Shown here: positions 11,644 through 24,420 of the stretch, in pieces
How positions within the stretch are numbered: position 1 is the first letter of the stretch
Layout: every line of letters starts with the position of its first letter
Position numbers and translations under genes: made by a program
Assembly (NCBI RefSeq): GCF_001704415.2
Contig: NC_030808.1
Location: forward strand, 84,476,594-84,540,593
Reading direction: 5' to 3'
DNA: 64,000 bases
Origin: Capra hircus
Lineage: Eukaryota > Chordata > Mammalia > Artiodactyla > Bovidae
The notes under the pieces: model-generated
Databases searched by the model: none
What the model was told of the DNA's origin: nothing
The model's input: only the letters and a program-made list of their open reading frames with translations

Positions 11644-11868
11644 CCACCAGCTTCCCTGGGGGCTCAGACAGTAAGGCATCTGCCTGCAATGAGGGAGACC
11701 TGAGTTCAATCCCTGGGTTGGGAAGATCCCCTGGAGAAGGAAATGGCAACCCACTCTAGTATTCTTGCCTGGAAAATCCCATGGACAGAGGAGCCTGGTA
11801 GGTTACAGTCCATGGGGTCACAAAGAGTTGGACACGACTGAGTGACTTCACTTTCACTTTTCTTTTTC
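11644..11868 (+). mobile_element. Bov-tA SINE with 9-bp TSD
   Basis: Head CTTCCCTGGGGGCTCAGACA, middle GGAAATGGCAACCCACTCTA and tail GTTGGACACGACTGAGTGAC are in order. The direct repeat ACTATATAA at 11635-11643 and 11869-11877 flanks it. The low divergence suggests a young copy. Confidence 0.95.
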
Positions 11869-11877
11869 ACTATATAA

Positions 11878-13603
11878 TTGAAAGTCTAGATCTCTGTTAG
11901 GGATTTCATTTTTCATGCCAAATTTGAGTCTGAATTATTTTCTGAGCTGGGAAGAAAAGCAGCAAATGCTGTAGAGACTGCTTATGTTTTCAGCCTCTTG
12001 AGGACTAGTCTGAACTCTTACTTTGCCTTGTACCTCAAGCACTTGTCAAAGAGTTGACATATACTAGATTGTGGGTAAATGACATCGGGCAAACCAAGTG
12101 AGATAACAGAATAGGTCAACAATTAGTTGGAGCTATACTGGCAGAAGGGAAATTCCAACAGCATCCTGGAAGACTTCATGGAAGAGGCAACTACATTAAA
12201 CAGAGGAGTCTGACCATTATTTCATTCCCAGCAAGCCTCTGTGGAAGTCCAGCCACATGATCTAAACTCTGACTTGCTGGAGAAAGGAAATGTAGGAATG
12301 TTCCCACTGTTCATTCTCAAAGGAAGAATAGAGATTTTAAACATTTTAAATGCTAAAATAAGTTTTATTTTTAATAGAATTGTTGCCTAGTGTAATGATG
12401 TGAAAAGCTCACTTTATTTTGTTGTATCTTGTCAAGCATGTAGCAGAACGTTCAGCTTGTAGATCAGTTTCCCAACAAACTAAGTCTTTGGCTTCATTGA
12501 TCAGTTAGATATGGGAGGAAGAAGGGAACTGTAGATTGATCACCTGGAAAAGAACGCTAGAAGGAATTTCTCTTACAAGAATTTTCCACCTCATTTAACT
12601 CTTAATCTCTTGATTCAGAAAGCCATTCAAACGAAAACTTTAATTGAAAACAAGAAAAAGACAAACTGTCTCCCCCCAAATCCCCTTACTCTAGAGTTTA
12701 AGGGTTCCTCCGTGTTCTAGAATCCCATGCCTCCTTCTGAACAATTTGATTCACTCCTGGGGAACAATATTTCCTCTCCTCTAGTAACGCCTGTATTTCC
12801 TTCTTTCTCTTAGCTGTGACTATAGTCAGAACCAGTTTGGCTAAGTTGGCTGATGTAGTGGCTACCAGACAGAAGAGCCTTACTAGCCTGTGTGTCAGCT
12901 CAGACTCAGCAAGGAGGTGGTCACCAGCTCCTTGGCAGCTCCTTGTGAAGGGCGAGGCTGTTTAGGCACCACTTGGGATGGAACTAGAATTCCCAAGGCG
13001 CCTCATGAAAACTAGACGTTCTTTTGTTAGAGCTTGATCCTGTTTCAAAAGCTCTCTATAACGTGGGAGAATGTGCTTGTTAACAAATGTGTATACTTTC
13101 CTTTTCCTGTATGTGGTAGCCCATTGAAATGAGAATACTTCAGCCAAGTTCATCATTTTGCACACACACATTCACTTACAAGAATTCCAGGCCTTGTCCT
13201 CTGCGCCAGAGACCTTTCAGTGCTCCCTCCAGCTGGAAAAAATAGTTAGGAAAATAGCAAGAAAATTTTGCTATTGTCTCCAGTGATTTGACTTGGTTTG
13301 TTTAATAAATATTGAATTTACACATAATAGAGGGATGAGGTTCAACCAAAGTTCAAAGCAGAGAATGATATAAAACACAGAGGTTATGGGGTGGCATGCA
13401 CACCTATCACCAAGTTAAAATTATCTTTTGATGTTTGTAGTGCTTTGTAGTGATTGTTAGGGCTATTTGTTTTGTGGCAACAATATTATAGTTTGATGTG
13501 CTTTGTGTTATTTGTTTTGTTTTTTCCAGTTGCTAATGGTTTGGGACTCTCGTGCGTTCATACCAAATTTTGAAATGTCTTGGATGTTTTTGTTTACTGA
13601 ATT
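11878..13603. other. Unique non-coding DNA
   Basis: No repeat family or exon is recognised. The region is AT-rich with short open frames only; the frame at 12962-13171 (-) has no recognisable domain. Confidence 0.5.
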
Positions 13604-13853
13604 TTTAAAAACAGTTTTATTCGTTTATTTTGGCTGTACTGAGTTTCCGTTGCAGCACAGGCTTCTCATCACAGTTCTTGCTCTTGCTTCTCCTGTGGCT
13701 CCCAGGCTGTAGAGGATAGGCCCAGCAGTTGTGGTATACTGGTTTGCTTAGTTGCTCTGTGGCATGTGGGATCTTCCCAGACCGAGAGACTGAACCCGTG
13801 TCTCCCGCATTGGCAGGCAGATTCTTTACCACTGAGCCACCAAGAAAGCCCTC
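13604..13853 (-). mobile_element. CHR-type SINE (tRNA-derived), reverse orientation
   Basis: TTTTGGCTGTACTGAGTTTC, the TTGTGGTATACTGGTTTGCT segment, GCATGTGGGATCTTCCCAGA and the final GAGCCACCAAGAAAGCCC follow the reversed CHR pattern shared by whales, hippos and ruminants. It is older than the Bov-tA copies. No convincing TSD was found in the AT-rich flanks. Confidence 0.85.
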
Positions 13854-14079
13854 TTTATTAAATTTTGAATCCGAAATCAGAAGCAATTTGCAAAAATACA
13901 GCTGATATCATAAATTTCTCTGATGTCACTGGTATTTATTTCTTCAGTTGTGACATCACTATCCTTTTATCTCTGAATAATGTGGAAAGCAAGTCTTAAT
14001 CTTAGCTGAGGACATATGAAAAGGGAAGATTGAAAACTGAATCACCCATTAATAATGTTGCTTCCCCTAATAACTAATA

Positions 14080-14290
14080 GTTGAGCAATTAATCTCTACT
14101 AAGTAATTACTTTTTATGTTATTTTATATAATCCTCATATGAATCCTAAAAGGAGATACTACTATTTTGCATTTAACAAATAATCTAGGGGCGTTATATA
14201 ATTTACCAAAGGGCACACATTTCATAAGTGCCAGACTCCCAGATTCAAGCCCAGAGAGTCTGAGTCCGAGTCCCCATGGTTAGCCGCTTT
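14080..14290 (-). repeat. MIR SINE, reverse orientation
   Basis: ATAATCCTCATATGAATCCT, TAATTTACCAAAGGGCACAC and CCCAGATTCAAGCCCAGAGA appear in the order of a reversed MIR. Diverged, with approximate ends. Confidence 0.65.
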
Positions 14291-14339
14291 TTTATGCTAT
14301 TGCTTTATGTTGGTTTTTCATCCTCCACCAGCTCTTACA

Positions 14340-14490
14340 TACTAGTCTTCAACACACTTAGGCGTTAGTGGATCTGTGCCTTCTGCTAGACTTTAAATAT
14401 TTTGAGTCTAAGGATTATTTCCTTAAGCAAATGTGTAATCTTACAGTTCTTCAAAGATAGTAGGTACTCAGTAAATTCTTATTAAACTTA
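14340..14490 (+). repeat. L2 LINE 3' fragment
   Basis: TGCTAGACTTTAAATATTTT followed by GATAGTAGGTACTCAGTAAA is the typical end of the ancient L2 LINE. It directly follows the MIR copy but in the opposite orientation. Confidence 0.6.
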
Positions 14491-15224
14491 GTCCTTGATG
14501 CTCCTCATAATCTGCATGTTCTCAACATACAGATGAATTAGCTCCAAGTTATTTCCTGAACTCCCAACCAGTTCTTTAAAGTGCTCATGAGACATCAACT
14601 GAGTCTTGCAGCTGGTAACTCCAACGCAACTTGTTCCATATCCAGTTTAGCATTATCACCTTTTCCTTTACCCAGATTAGTTCTCTTCTGTATTCTCTGC
14701 ATCTGTTTACAGCACCCCTATCCATCATGTGCCTGCTTGAAAACTTAGGAGACATTTTTCACATCTCTGTTTTCAACATCTTTCCCATCATCCAGAAAAC
14801 TATAATAGAAAAGCTATCACACATTTTATCACAATTTCATATTCATCCTTTCCTTTAAACCACATGTACTGAGTGAGCACCCATTCTCTATCAGGTGCTT
14901 TTCTAGCGACACAAAGATGACCAAGATGAGGCCATCCTCTGAGAAGACATAACGTAGTGACAAGGAAAGAGCCTGGATATAGAGTATAGCTATTTCTGTT
15001 ATCCTAAAGAGGAAATAACTCCATGAAGACAAGATTAAAAAAAATCTCTGATGTCTAGTATAGTATTGATACATGACATATAGTAGTTCATATATATAAA
15101 GGTTTACATAATAAATGAATTAAACTATGTACCTCCCATGACATAGTATCAATTATTTCTCTTGTACCTCACATGATATGGCATTGATGCTTGCTCCCAT
15201 CAAATTCTTATTTGACTCTGGTTT
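14491..15224. other. Non-coding DNA with possible ancient repeat traces
   Basis: The piece at about 14880-14960 (GAGTGAGCACCCATTCTCTA then GGTGCTTTTCTAGCGACACA) resembles an ancient repeat starting with a 'gagcacctactatgtgccaggc' motif, but I cannot name it. No gene is seen. Confidence 0.4.
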
Positions 15225-15362
15225 ATTCTGTGGTGAGTTGTTGGATATGATCTCTCAACCTAAATTATGAGCTCTCTGAGTCAGGGGGTTGGATCTGTAA
15301 TCCACACAACTCAGTGCAGTGCTTCAGGGTCAAGAGACACTCAGTATTTATTGAACTGAGTG
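15225..15362 (+). repeat. L2 LINE 3' fragment
   Basis: ATTATGAGCTCTCTGAGTCA and AGACACTCAGTATTTATTGA match the L2 3' end pattern (gagctccttgagg ... gtactcaataaatatttgttg). Short relic. Confidence 0.6.
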
Positions 15363-17450
15363 GGCACGTGGGCCCTGTTGGTAGACAGTATGGGAGTCAT
15401 GTGACACTAACTGTTTTTGCTTTAAGTTCTCATTTATGCTGTGTCTCAGTAATGGGTCATTAGCAGGTTGGACTTTGGGGCTTCCACCTGGATTCTTTTA
15501 CTGTAGAACTGAGGTTAGGAAACAACCAGTTTAGGACAAGATCACTCACTGAGTTCAGAAAAGGGCCACACGCTTCTTCCGAGTCCGGGGTGGAGCCCCA
15601 CTTAGTTAAATTGTAGGTAAACAGTAAGTGGGGCACGAGGCAAAGCTTGATGGTGTCTGCCAAACCTGTCCCTTCTTTTTGCAACTTAGATTTGCTGCAG
15701 CCTCACACATGCATGAGACAGTGAAGAGGGAACAATCAAGTTATTTACTTGTTTATCACCAGAACCAGCAAGATTTTTTTCCCTCTTAAGCAATTAAAGT
15801 GAATAGCACAGCAGAGCAAGAATTGCAAACACCGGTTCCTTATAAAAGACTATGTGAACTGATTCTGATAACACCAACGGCTACCTGACATACATTCTTC
15901 CTACAGTGTTTTAACAAGCTGGACTATTTTTAGGGAAATTCTTTGCCTTGAACTAAATTTATGGCCTTAAAGTCTTCTCGTCTATTTTTTGTGTGTGCGT
16001 GCTCCAACGGTTCAATTTATAACTGACACCTTTACTACCTACCAGCATATCGGTTTCATCTCCCAGAGGAAGAGAAAACCAGACCCTGTGACTAGTGAAC
16101 TGGATTGAAAATCTAGTCTAATGCTGACAGATAAATGCACTAATTTTCTTCTGTGACCGGTTCTGCATTGCAGGGTGAGCCTGCTTCTAACAACTCCCTC
16201 AAAAGGCTCTGTAACCCGTCCAAAAGATGATGTCAAGTGCTACAAGGACCCAGGTCAGCCCTGCCTCATGGGTAACAGTTACCCCAGTGATAAAGTTACC
16301 AGGCAGGTTTTGAATGAGATTGTGTTTTTAAATGAAAGACTGGCTGGAAATGTAGACTTGGACCAAGCATTAATAGGAGAAAATTTGAGACAAACAGAGG
16401 TTAGCATTTGGTTTCTTTGTGATGTTCAGCAAAGGTCAGGGAAGGTTCTAATACAGAAGGAACCCAAAGTTTCAATGAGGAGTAAGTGGTATTCCACTAA
16501 TGTGTGAGCACGTAGCTAGACAGAGTGAACTCTAGGTATAGCCAAGAGCTGTTTTGTGACATGGAAGCCCTAGTTGTTCAACTGGAACTAGTCACTTAAT
16601 TTGGATAAACCCCTGAGCAGTTGAAAACCTGCTGAGTGTCTTGTTTAATTTTATTATAAGGAAGAAATACCATTCCTCCACGCCACTCCCCTCCATGCCA
16701 ACTGTTTAGGTCAAATGGGGAGGAAGACAGAAACAGCAGGCATGGAACTGTCAGAGAGCCTTCGAAATTAGCTTTATGATTTTCCTCCTTTACCACTAGA
16801 GTCATGGCTGTGGAGGCCACTCATGAATGGACCAGAGCCCGAATGGCAACCATGCTCCCATTATCCATCTGTTGTGTTTCTTCACAAAGGTTTAAGTGCA
16901 AGATTGATTGTGCATATCTGACAATGTGAAGTACCTCTGGGTACAGAGACTAGAAACAGTTTCTCACTCTGGACAAAAGAAAGAAGACATACATCCAAAA
17001 GAGGAAAGGTGGAAAACCAGGCAGTAAGGACATAGAAGATACTTGTGTTGTTAAAAAATAAGAAGAGGAAGCGGAAGGAGAAGAGAGAGAAGGAAAAATA
17101 TTGAGAAATCTGAAGTTTGAAATATATGGGTTTGAAGTACCTATACAAGTTGACTTAGAAAAAATTAAGCTCTCTTTATAGCAAACATAGCTAACGAGAA
17201 ATCATGTCCTCACAAAAAACAAGCCATATGTAGAGAAAAGAATGTTCAAAGCACAAACTGCAACTAAAAGGAAGAAGCAGATTGTTCACTAAAATGAAGA
17301 GTTTATTACTGTTGGCATAAACAAAGCTAAAATATTTTCAATTTTAAAAAGACAACAAAAACTAGGAACTATGTTGTGTGGATGGTAATCAACAAGGGGA
17401 TTAAAAACACAGAAACACAGAGCATCCATGCTGTCGGGCTCGTCTCCGTT
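15363..17450. other. Unique non-coding DNA
   Basis: No repeat or known exon is recognised. An open stretch at 16175-16507 (+) follows a pyrimidine-rich tract ending CATTGCAG, which resembles a splice acceptor, but it lacks an ATG at the listed start, has no downstream donor I can support, and matches no domain I know. Confidence 0.45.
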
Positions 17451-17645
17451 CAAGGTGGAAATTAGACTCACTGACACTTGCTGTTATAAACCCAAGAAGA
17501 CGCGTTTCCTGACGCTCCACCAGCTGCCGCCCAGCCCGCTCTGGCCCAAGCAGCCGGCCCAGGCTCAGCCTAGCACAGGGAGGCCGGCAGGTCCACGGTA
17601 GTAAAGCCTCGCCCCGCCTCCTTCCTCCAAGCCACCTGTTTCTTT
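17451..17645. other. GC-rich patch with scattered CpGs
   Basis: The stretch around CAGCTGCCGCCCAGCCCGCT and CCGGCCCAGGCTCAGCC stands out sharply from the AT-rich surroundings. It carries a handful of CpGs but is too short for a standard CpG island. It could be a conserved regulatory element; that is inference. Confidence 0.45.
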
Positions 17646-17824
17646 CTCTACTGCTCTCCTTGTTTGGGAAGGAAACTGCTTGGTCAATGATTCCTGACTC
17701 CATAGGATTTTAGAGGAGTCATCTTTCTCTCCTGCTTCATCATAAAAGTGGACTTTGCTTGAAATATTTCCAATAGGAAGACAGAAAAGTCAGAAAATTT
17801 ATATCTTCACCATATAGCACTTGA

Positions 17825-18015
17825 CCTTCAAAGCCCTTTCCCACACTTTATCTCATCCAGCAGCATTATTCTATGAAGTGGCAGGGCCGGTTCTTCAGCC
17901 CATTTTGCAGATGGTGATGACCCTGAGGCTCAGAGAGGTTAAGTGTTTTGCCCAAATGCACAGCTGGTAAATGAAGTCTGGGGCAAGACACAGACTCCCA
18001 GGCTTGTACTTTTTC
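17825..18015 (-). repeat. MIR SINE, reverse orientation
   Basis: CCCATTTTGCAGATGGTGAT, GAGGCTCAGAGAGGTTAAGT and GCCCAAATGCACAGCTGGTA give a well-kept reversed MIR core. Confidence 0.8.
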
Positions 18016-21000
18016 CAGAACACATCAGATTTTATCACAATAAGCATATGCAGCTCTCTGCAAAGCACTTTGAAATAATATAGATGACAAAAGGTGGTTT
18101 TCAGTTCTGTTTACTTGTGTGTATTGCTACTGCTGCTTTACTTTTACACTTCAAAATGATTTATTTGATATGTTTCTTCTTGAGAGGCAGGTAATTATGT
18201 TTTCATATAAGTTTCATTTATATAATCATAGCTTTAGTTATATGTTACTTACATGTCCTTGGGATCTCTCATTAGGAGAGATAGATACCAAACAGAGATT
18301 AGAGACATGACTTTTAAAATATCCATTTCTATTTGTTCCCTAAAGAAACAGTGTTACTTGACAGAATTTCTTGTTTTTCTTCAAGCCTCATTGAAGACTT
18401 AGGCAAAGTTTTAATGCCCACAGATTTTTGAAACAAGAATTTAGGAGTTCTTGATCACGTTACACCCAATGTCTTCCAATGATTTTAAAGTTTCACTAGA
18501 GGGCACTCCCACTTCATGGCCAGGAGGCAGGAAGGACAAAGGACCATAGTGGTCTGGATGCTTAACTGGTTGTGCATACTATTTTGTTTTCTTTCTCACT
18601 GTCTCTTCCTCTTTCTCATCCATTGTACAAAAAACAAAGTGCAATTATACAGGTCTTCCTTTAAACATATGAATAGAAGTGAACTATGTTAAAAAACTAG
18701 CAAACATCTCCAACTGTGAATTATGGTTCACCTTGTGCCATAGAACACATTATTCAAAATCTTCAGCATTGAATTTTTGGTTATCAACATAAATGACTAC
18801 AAACTGTAGTGTGAAATGTTAGCTTAGTACATCAAGAAATATGTCCTCATTGGGCAACCCGAGGAGGAAAGCCACTGGTTGCGTAGCACTTATTTCCAGC
18901 TTGTAAGATCTTTATGGTCACCTCTTCTGGTAAAATTTTGGGTGAACCCAAATTATAAAGATGTGTGGGGTCAGGAAACTAGGAAATTAAAGAAAGATGC
19001 AAATGGACAATCAAATGAAATTGCTTTAGAGTAAATTGGACATTAGGTTCTGCTTTCTAGTTCATACACTTTTATGTATCAAAGAGTTTGAAGACAGTTC
19101 AGATTTTAACATGTATTTTAGCAAAACAATAAATTGAGCATTTTTGTGGGAGGAAAATAAGGTATTTCAAAGTCAGAAGGAAAGCAGCTGATTTGCCAAG
19201 TGTAGAGCTCCACAGAGCCCTCAGGCTTGAAGTTTTAAACTGATCTCAACCCTTTGGGGGTTTGAATTTCTTTACTGTTGGCAAAACACAACTTCCTGCT
19301 TCAAAGAGAAATAGCATTAAGAAGCCCTGTTGAAGAGACATTCAAAAGACTTCTTGGACACCAGATCACTCTTAAAAAACACCATTTTGATGAATTTAGT
19401 GCAGATTAATCAGAAACATATGGATTAAGGTTTTCTTTTAAATTACATTGGTTTATTAAATAAGGGGAAAGGGGCATGGTAAAATATGTTTTAGGCTTTA
19501 CAAAGCCCCAAAACATTCAAAAAGTGAGTTAAGATGCTGATGGACCCAGGGAAGTAACCAGATTTTTCTTTGGTTCACTTGAACCATCCTTATTCAATTT
19601 AAATTTATATCAAGGGCAAAATAAACATTATGACTTTCTGCCATTATTATCCACAGAGGGAAAGAGAGAAACACACATTTGTTTCAACCATGGACTTATA
19701 AACTTCAGTGAAAATGTAGCCTTATGTATTTATTTCACAATGATGCAAACTTGATTATTCATATGACCTAAAACGTTTCACAATGTTTGAATAGAAGGCA
19801 GTGCCTCCAAAGCCTAAACTGAAGACTCTTTGGGAAATTTATCTCAAATAAAGAGTTACTGGAATTAAATTTTTCTCTGACAGCTCTAGAAGTAAAATAC
19901 ACCTGATGGAAAAGATCTGCATTGACCATCATTGGGAAATTTTTTCACTGTGATGGGTAATATTAGAACAATGTTACTATTAACTGCCAAACCAGCCAAG
20001 AGTGAGGAAGCCTTGAACAAATCATGTTTTAAAGAAAACTAAGGTGAATAGCAAAGCAAGCAGAGATAATTAAGAGTTGAAGACAGAAAACACTAGAAAT
20101 TGATAGATCCTACTGAACTTACACCTGTAGTTCAAGTAATCACTTAGAAATGTAGCACAATTAAAAGTTAGGATATAACTAAGAGATTTTACAAGTCATA
20201 AAATAATAGTTTCTCCCTCCTGAAAATAAATCTAGGGATATTACAGATGGTTGCCTTTATCTTTGGAAAAATATGTGTATAATATATAAAAATATCGCTA
20301 TATATCTTTACCCTATGAAGTGTTTAATAAACATTTGCAGTAAGATAGAGCAAATTTAAGAAGTTCTTTCTTCAGAAATATTTCTAATAAATCTTAGCTT
20401 TCATACAACCAAATAAGAATGTTTTCCCCAGGGAGTGTGTTATTGAACAGTTGGTCTATAATCAAAAGGTTCTTCCTAGAAAGCATGTCTGGCTTTCCTT
20501 TTAAACATGTACATGGAAAATAATTCCAACCTCTATCAAGCATCGGATTTAGCCCACTGTCATGTGCAAATGTACCTGCCTGCTAACTTACAGACTGGGC
20601 AGGTATTTTGCTAAGGTGCAGTATTTCTGTCCCAGGTCATAGCTTGAGTTATTCTCCCTTTCAAGGTCCCCAAAGCTTCATCTGTCACTCTTATTGTCAA
20701 ATGTTCTATTTTTCCTTTCCCTGCCAGCAGTGATTTCAATTTGGGCTTGACTTCAAGACAGGTCACATTGTATCTGTGATGTCAATGGAAAGGGGATAAA
20801 AGTCATTAAAGATATTTGTTATTTTGAAAGGTTAAAAGAGTTTTTCTTGGTGGGTAACACTTTCTCTGGAAAGAACCTCAACTAATTGTCTGACCAGGGA
20901 ATGTGCACCTAAGTGAGAAAAAATATACTTAATAAAGCACTGGTGTCTATTATTTTTCCCCTTTTATTGTCCAGTGCCTCTGGGCCTGGTGGGCTTTCTG

Positions 21001-22976
21001 GAGGCATCTGAGCTCAATATTCCTTCAAACAGCAGAGCAATGATTACACTGCTGGCTGATTCTCTTTCTGTCTGCCTTAGGTAAGGAATTCTTGCTTCAG
21101 ACACAATTTATTATAGAAACTGTTGCTAGGGTTCTAGAAATTGTGTGTGTATCTATAAAAGAGACCCCAAAAGACAGATTGGAGTTTCACTTAAAATACA
21201 ATTTTGTTGTGCTTAATACTCACCTCACTTAACATCCATTGCTCTGTAGCAAGAGTAAGAAATTTAGAATGTTTTCTAAAGAGCCAGTGATACCTCGATG
21301 ATTTGAGTCCTTCCAAGAAAGGCAACAATTTTAAAAAGCAATGAACTCAAGAACAATAGACCAGACTTACACCAACACACAACATCCATCTGTGCAATGC
21401 TTTGAAAAGGAAAAAGAAACAATCTGTGACGTTTATATTTGTCAGGTTATGGGGGGAAAATAACCCACAAAGCAAAAATGCAACACTTATATTAGATTTT
21501 GATATTTTTCAAAGGGCCCTCATGGATAATCAAAATGGAATAGGTTCATATTTGAGAGGGAAAGATAAGTTTTTTTTTTTTTTCCCTCTCTTGATATCGT
21601 TCACATGTGGATGGCAATGATTCTCTGACAGTCACCATTTTCTAAAACGTAGTTACCCGAACACATCTGAACAACACAAAAGAGAAAGGCACATTTTGAT
21701 GTGTTGAGGAAGGTTGTTTTGACAAATGTCAGTGCCTGGGTCTTGCTGGCTGAGGCCTGTTGTTAACTTCCCAAGACTACACGCATGCTATAGCTTATGC
21801 CACTCTGTCAGGAGAAATTGGACATGCCCAACACAATTTCATTTCCATTTCTCTACGACATTACAAGTTTCCTTGGCAGCAAAATCACATATTCTTATCA
21901 CAAAAATAAATGAGAGAAAAGAAGACATACATTCCTGTCAAGTTATGTCAAGACATATTTGGTATGTATTTCACTTCACTGTCGCTGACAGCAAAGATGT
22001 CATGTATTCGTAATACAAAGTAAAGAAGTATTTTCCTTTTTTTCCCTTGCTAGGCATCAATTTCATTTTATTCACTTACAAGCACTGGTGACAGGAAGGT
22101 GTCTTTTTAAAACAAAGCTTTAAAAAAAAAGCAAAAAAAAAAAAAGAAAAATAGTTTTTGTGTTCTACTAGATTTCTGAATGGACATATTGTACATGGGT
22201 TTAACTTGACAATATCATAACAACCACAATAATAGTCATCTATCATCACTTTATTACCCATTTTCACAATATTCATTATTCTGATTTAAGTCTTTCCATG
22301 CATGTGATAGGATCTGGGATAAAATAAGTCAGGAAGGTAATCATTTTCTGTTAAAGGTGCTAATGGAATGAGAAAGGAAAAGGAAGGACAGCAGGATGGA
22401 AAGATGAAAGAAGGAAGGAAAGAGAAAAAGAGAAAAACTTAGTTTATTCAAGAAGTGCAATAGGTTCTTAACACTTAAAGACACAAGCACTAAGGAAAGT
22501 GAGCAGTGAATTGTCATTTGGACAGTTCATATTAAATGCTTTTCATCTTTTACTACATTATATTCTATTTAACTATAATATTTTTATAAACATGCACTAG
22601 ATTTGAATTTAGTTAATTTCCTTGATGGAAATGGGTGGAGCTCTTGCTTCTAAGAATGGACACCCAAACCACACTCACTGGGCCAGTACCACCCAGGACA
22701 GCAGGGGTTCCCCGAGCCAACTTTGCTCTGTCTTCAGGAGGAGCCTTCCCTGGGAACCTTTGCTTATAGCTCTTTGAATGCCACAGGACTCTTATCTATG
22801 ACACTTATAAATCCATTATTTTAGAAACTATTTGGTCAAACAACTTCATTTTACAGCTTAAAAATGAAAACCTAGAGCAGTTGAGATCAAACAGTTTGTA
22901 ATCAACTTGGACTTAGGAACTAGCACCTGATCTAATAGTAATGAAAGACCATTGAAGATGTTTATGTAGGAAAGTA
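18016..22976. other. Repeat-poor, AT-rich unique DNA
   Basis: In nearly 5 kb I recognise no interspersed repeat, exon or RNA gene. A-rich and T-rich runs occur at 21571-21583 and 22121-22150, and a GA-rich run at about 22370-22436. A CTCF-like motif is listed separately. Open frames here are all under 125 codons and unrecognised. Confidence 0.5.
18493..18506 (+). promoter_or_regulatory. CTCF-like core motif
   Basis: TCACTAGAGGGCAC matches 13 of 14 positions of the CTCF core pattern CCASYAGRKGGCRS; only the first base differs. It lies in repeat-free DNA. Occupancy in cells is inference. Confidence 0.5.
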
Positions 22977-23208
22977 TGCAAAGAATTGACTCTTTGGAAA
23001 AGACCCTGATGCTGGGAAAAATTAAAGGAAGGAGGAGAAGGGGATGACAAAAGATGAGATTGTTGGATGGCATCACAGACTTGATGGACATGAGTTTGAG
23101 CAAGCTCCGGGAGTTGGTGATGGACAGGGAAGCCTGGTGTGCAGCAGTCCATGGGGTCGCAAAGAGTTGAACTTGACTGAGTGATTGAACTGAACTGAAC
23201 TGAATATG
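22977..23208 (+). mobile_element. BovB LINE, 3' end fragment
   Basis: GACCCTGATGCTGGGAAAAA through GGATGGCATCACAGACTTGA, GACATGAGTTTGAGCAAGCT and ATGGGGTCGCAAAGAGTTGA is the BovB 3' end, finishing in an AACTG pentamer run at 23190-23208 that is typical of this family. It is severely 5'-truncated and non-functional. I found no clear TSD. Confidence 0.93.
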
Positions 23209-23489
23209 ATAAAAGTCATGGGTGTGCATCACTGTTTTCTAGAGTTTTGAATTTCACAGTCTAAAAAAGTTCTGAGAAACTCATAGACCTCCTGATACAC
23301 ACACACACATGAAACTAAAGACGGAGGAGACAAATACAGTGTTTCATCCTTTTTTTCTTTTGTCTACTAGAGAAAGAAAAGCAAATGGACACCTAATAGC
23401 CACTGAATAAATATTTATTCAAGTTTTATATGAGTTTTTTTAATACAGGAAAAGTTATGAAATTCTGAAATTTTTTCAAAACTGAAATT

Positions 23490-23560
23490 TAAATTACTCC
23501 CTGGAGATTCTGATTCCACAGGTCGAGGCTGAGGCCAGGTTTGGGAGAACCACTGATTTA
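23490..23560. repeat. Possible MER5-type fragment
   Basis: CCTGGAGATTCTGATTCCAC followed by GGGAGAACCACTG resembles one end of a MER5 element. It is only about 70 bp, so the call is weak. Confidence 0.4.
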
Positions 23561-23727
23561 TTCTACCCTATCCTCCAAAGAAGGACCCTTTCCCCTAATC
23601 TCAGAGAGACAATAGCATACACTCTGCTGGATGCCTGCTCCATTTCAGGCCCTTTCTCCTTGAAAGAGTTTTTAAAAATCTGTGTCTGCAAAGAGCCGGA
23701 GGTTTGGGGTCCAGAGATGGGCACCAC

Positions 23728-23882
23728 AGGCTCAGCTCATTTTCTTCACACATAAAAAGAGGATTATAAGAAGACGTTCCCATCACAGGACTGTGTTGAG
23801 GATTAAATAGGAATATAAATGAGGAAACGTCTGTGTAAACTATAAAACACTCTACAAATATTGGTTACTGTTAATACTATTC
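23728..23882 (+). repeat. MIR SINE, 3' half
   Basis: CTCAGCTCATTTTCTTCACA, TGTTGAGGATTAAATAGGAA and ACAAATATTGGTTACTGTTA are the forward MIR 3' half. Confidence 0.7.
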
Positions 23883-24284
23883 AGGAGCTGGCATTTGACT
23901 TACCAGTTCTCTTCAAGGGTTGAATTGAAAATAACATCCCACCACCCCTCACATGAACACAGAAATTCTCAAAGAACGTCCTAAACAGGTAAATTTTGTT
24001 CTAAGGAACCTGCAATGATTCTTTGGATTTTACTCATTATAACATTAAAATAGCTGAATATCAGGAGGGACATCTTGGAATCACACAGTTATTTCCTGGA
24101 ATCTTCATCAATCAGAAACACCACAATTACCCCCTTCTCCTGACTGAAGTTTGTATTGCATATTTAGAGCACATGCCTTTTCTTAGAGAACCCCAAAGCA
24201 CAAAAGAGGCCAAGGCAGTGCTCATTGGTACCCACACTAGCGAATTCCTACAGCATCAGGAGCATTGAATTCAACTCATGTTAG

Positions 24285-24420
24285 AGCCGAAAAGTACTTT
24301 AGACTTTACAGTTCAGCTACCTCATTTTATAGATGAGGAAACAGAGACCCTTTCAATGAGGAGGAGTGGCTTGCCCAACCCAGCACACATCTTCTTCTTT
24401 CTGAAGCACCACAGCTGTGA
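24285..24420 (-). repeat. MIR-like ancient repeat, reverse orientation
   Basis: ACCTCATTTTATAGATGAGG, AAACAGAGACCC and GTGGCTTGCCCAACCCAGCA follow the reversed MIR core. The same composite pattern occurs at 3425-3565. Confidence 0.6.

Noticed and set aside
16175..16507. 110-codon open stretch after a splice-acceptor-like tract
   Set aside because: It begins with GTG rather than ATG, I can place no donor site or neighbouring exon, and the protein resembles nothing I know.
22858..23232. 124-codon minus-strand frame
   Set aside because: It is the antisense of a BovB 3' end, a frame that recurs wherever BovB lies in this orientation.
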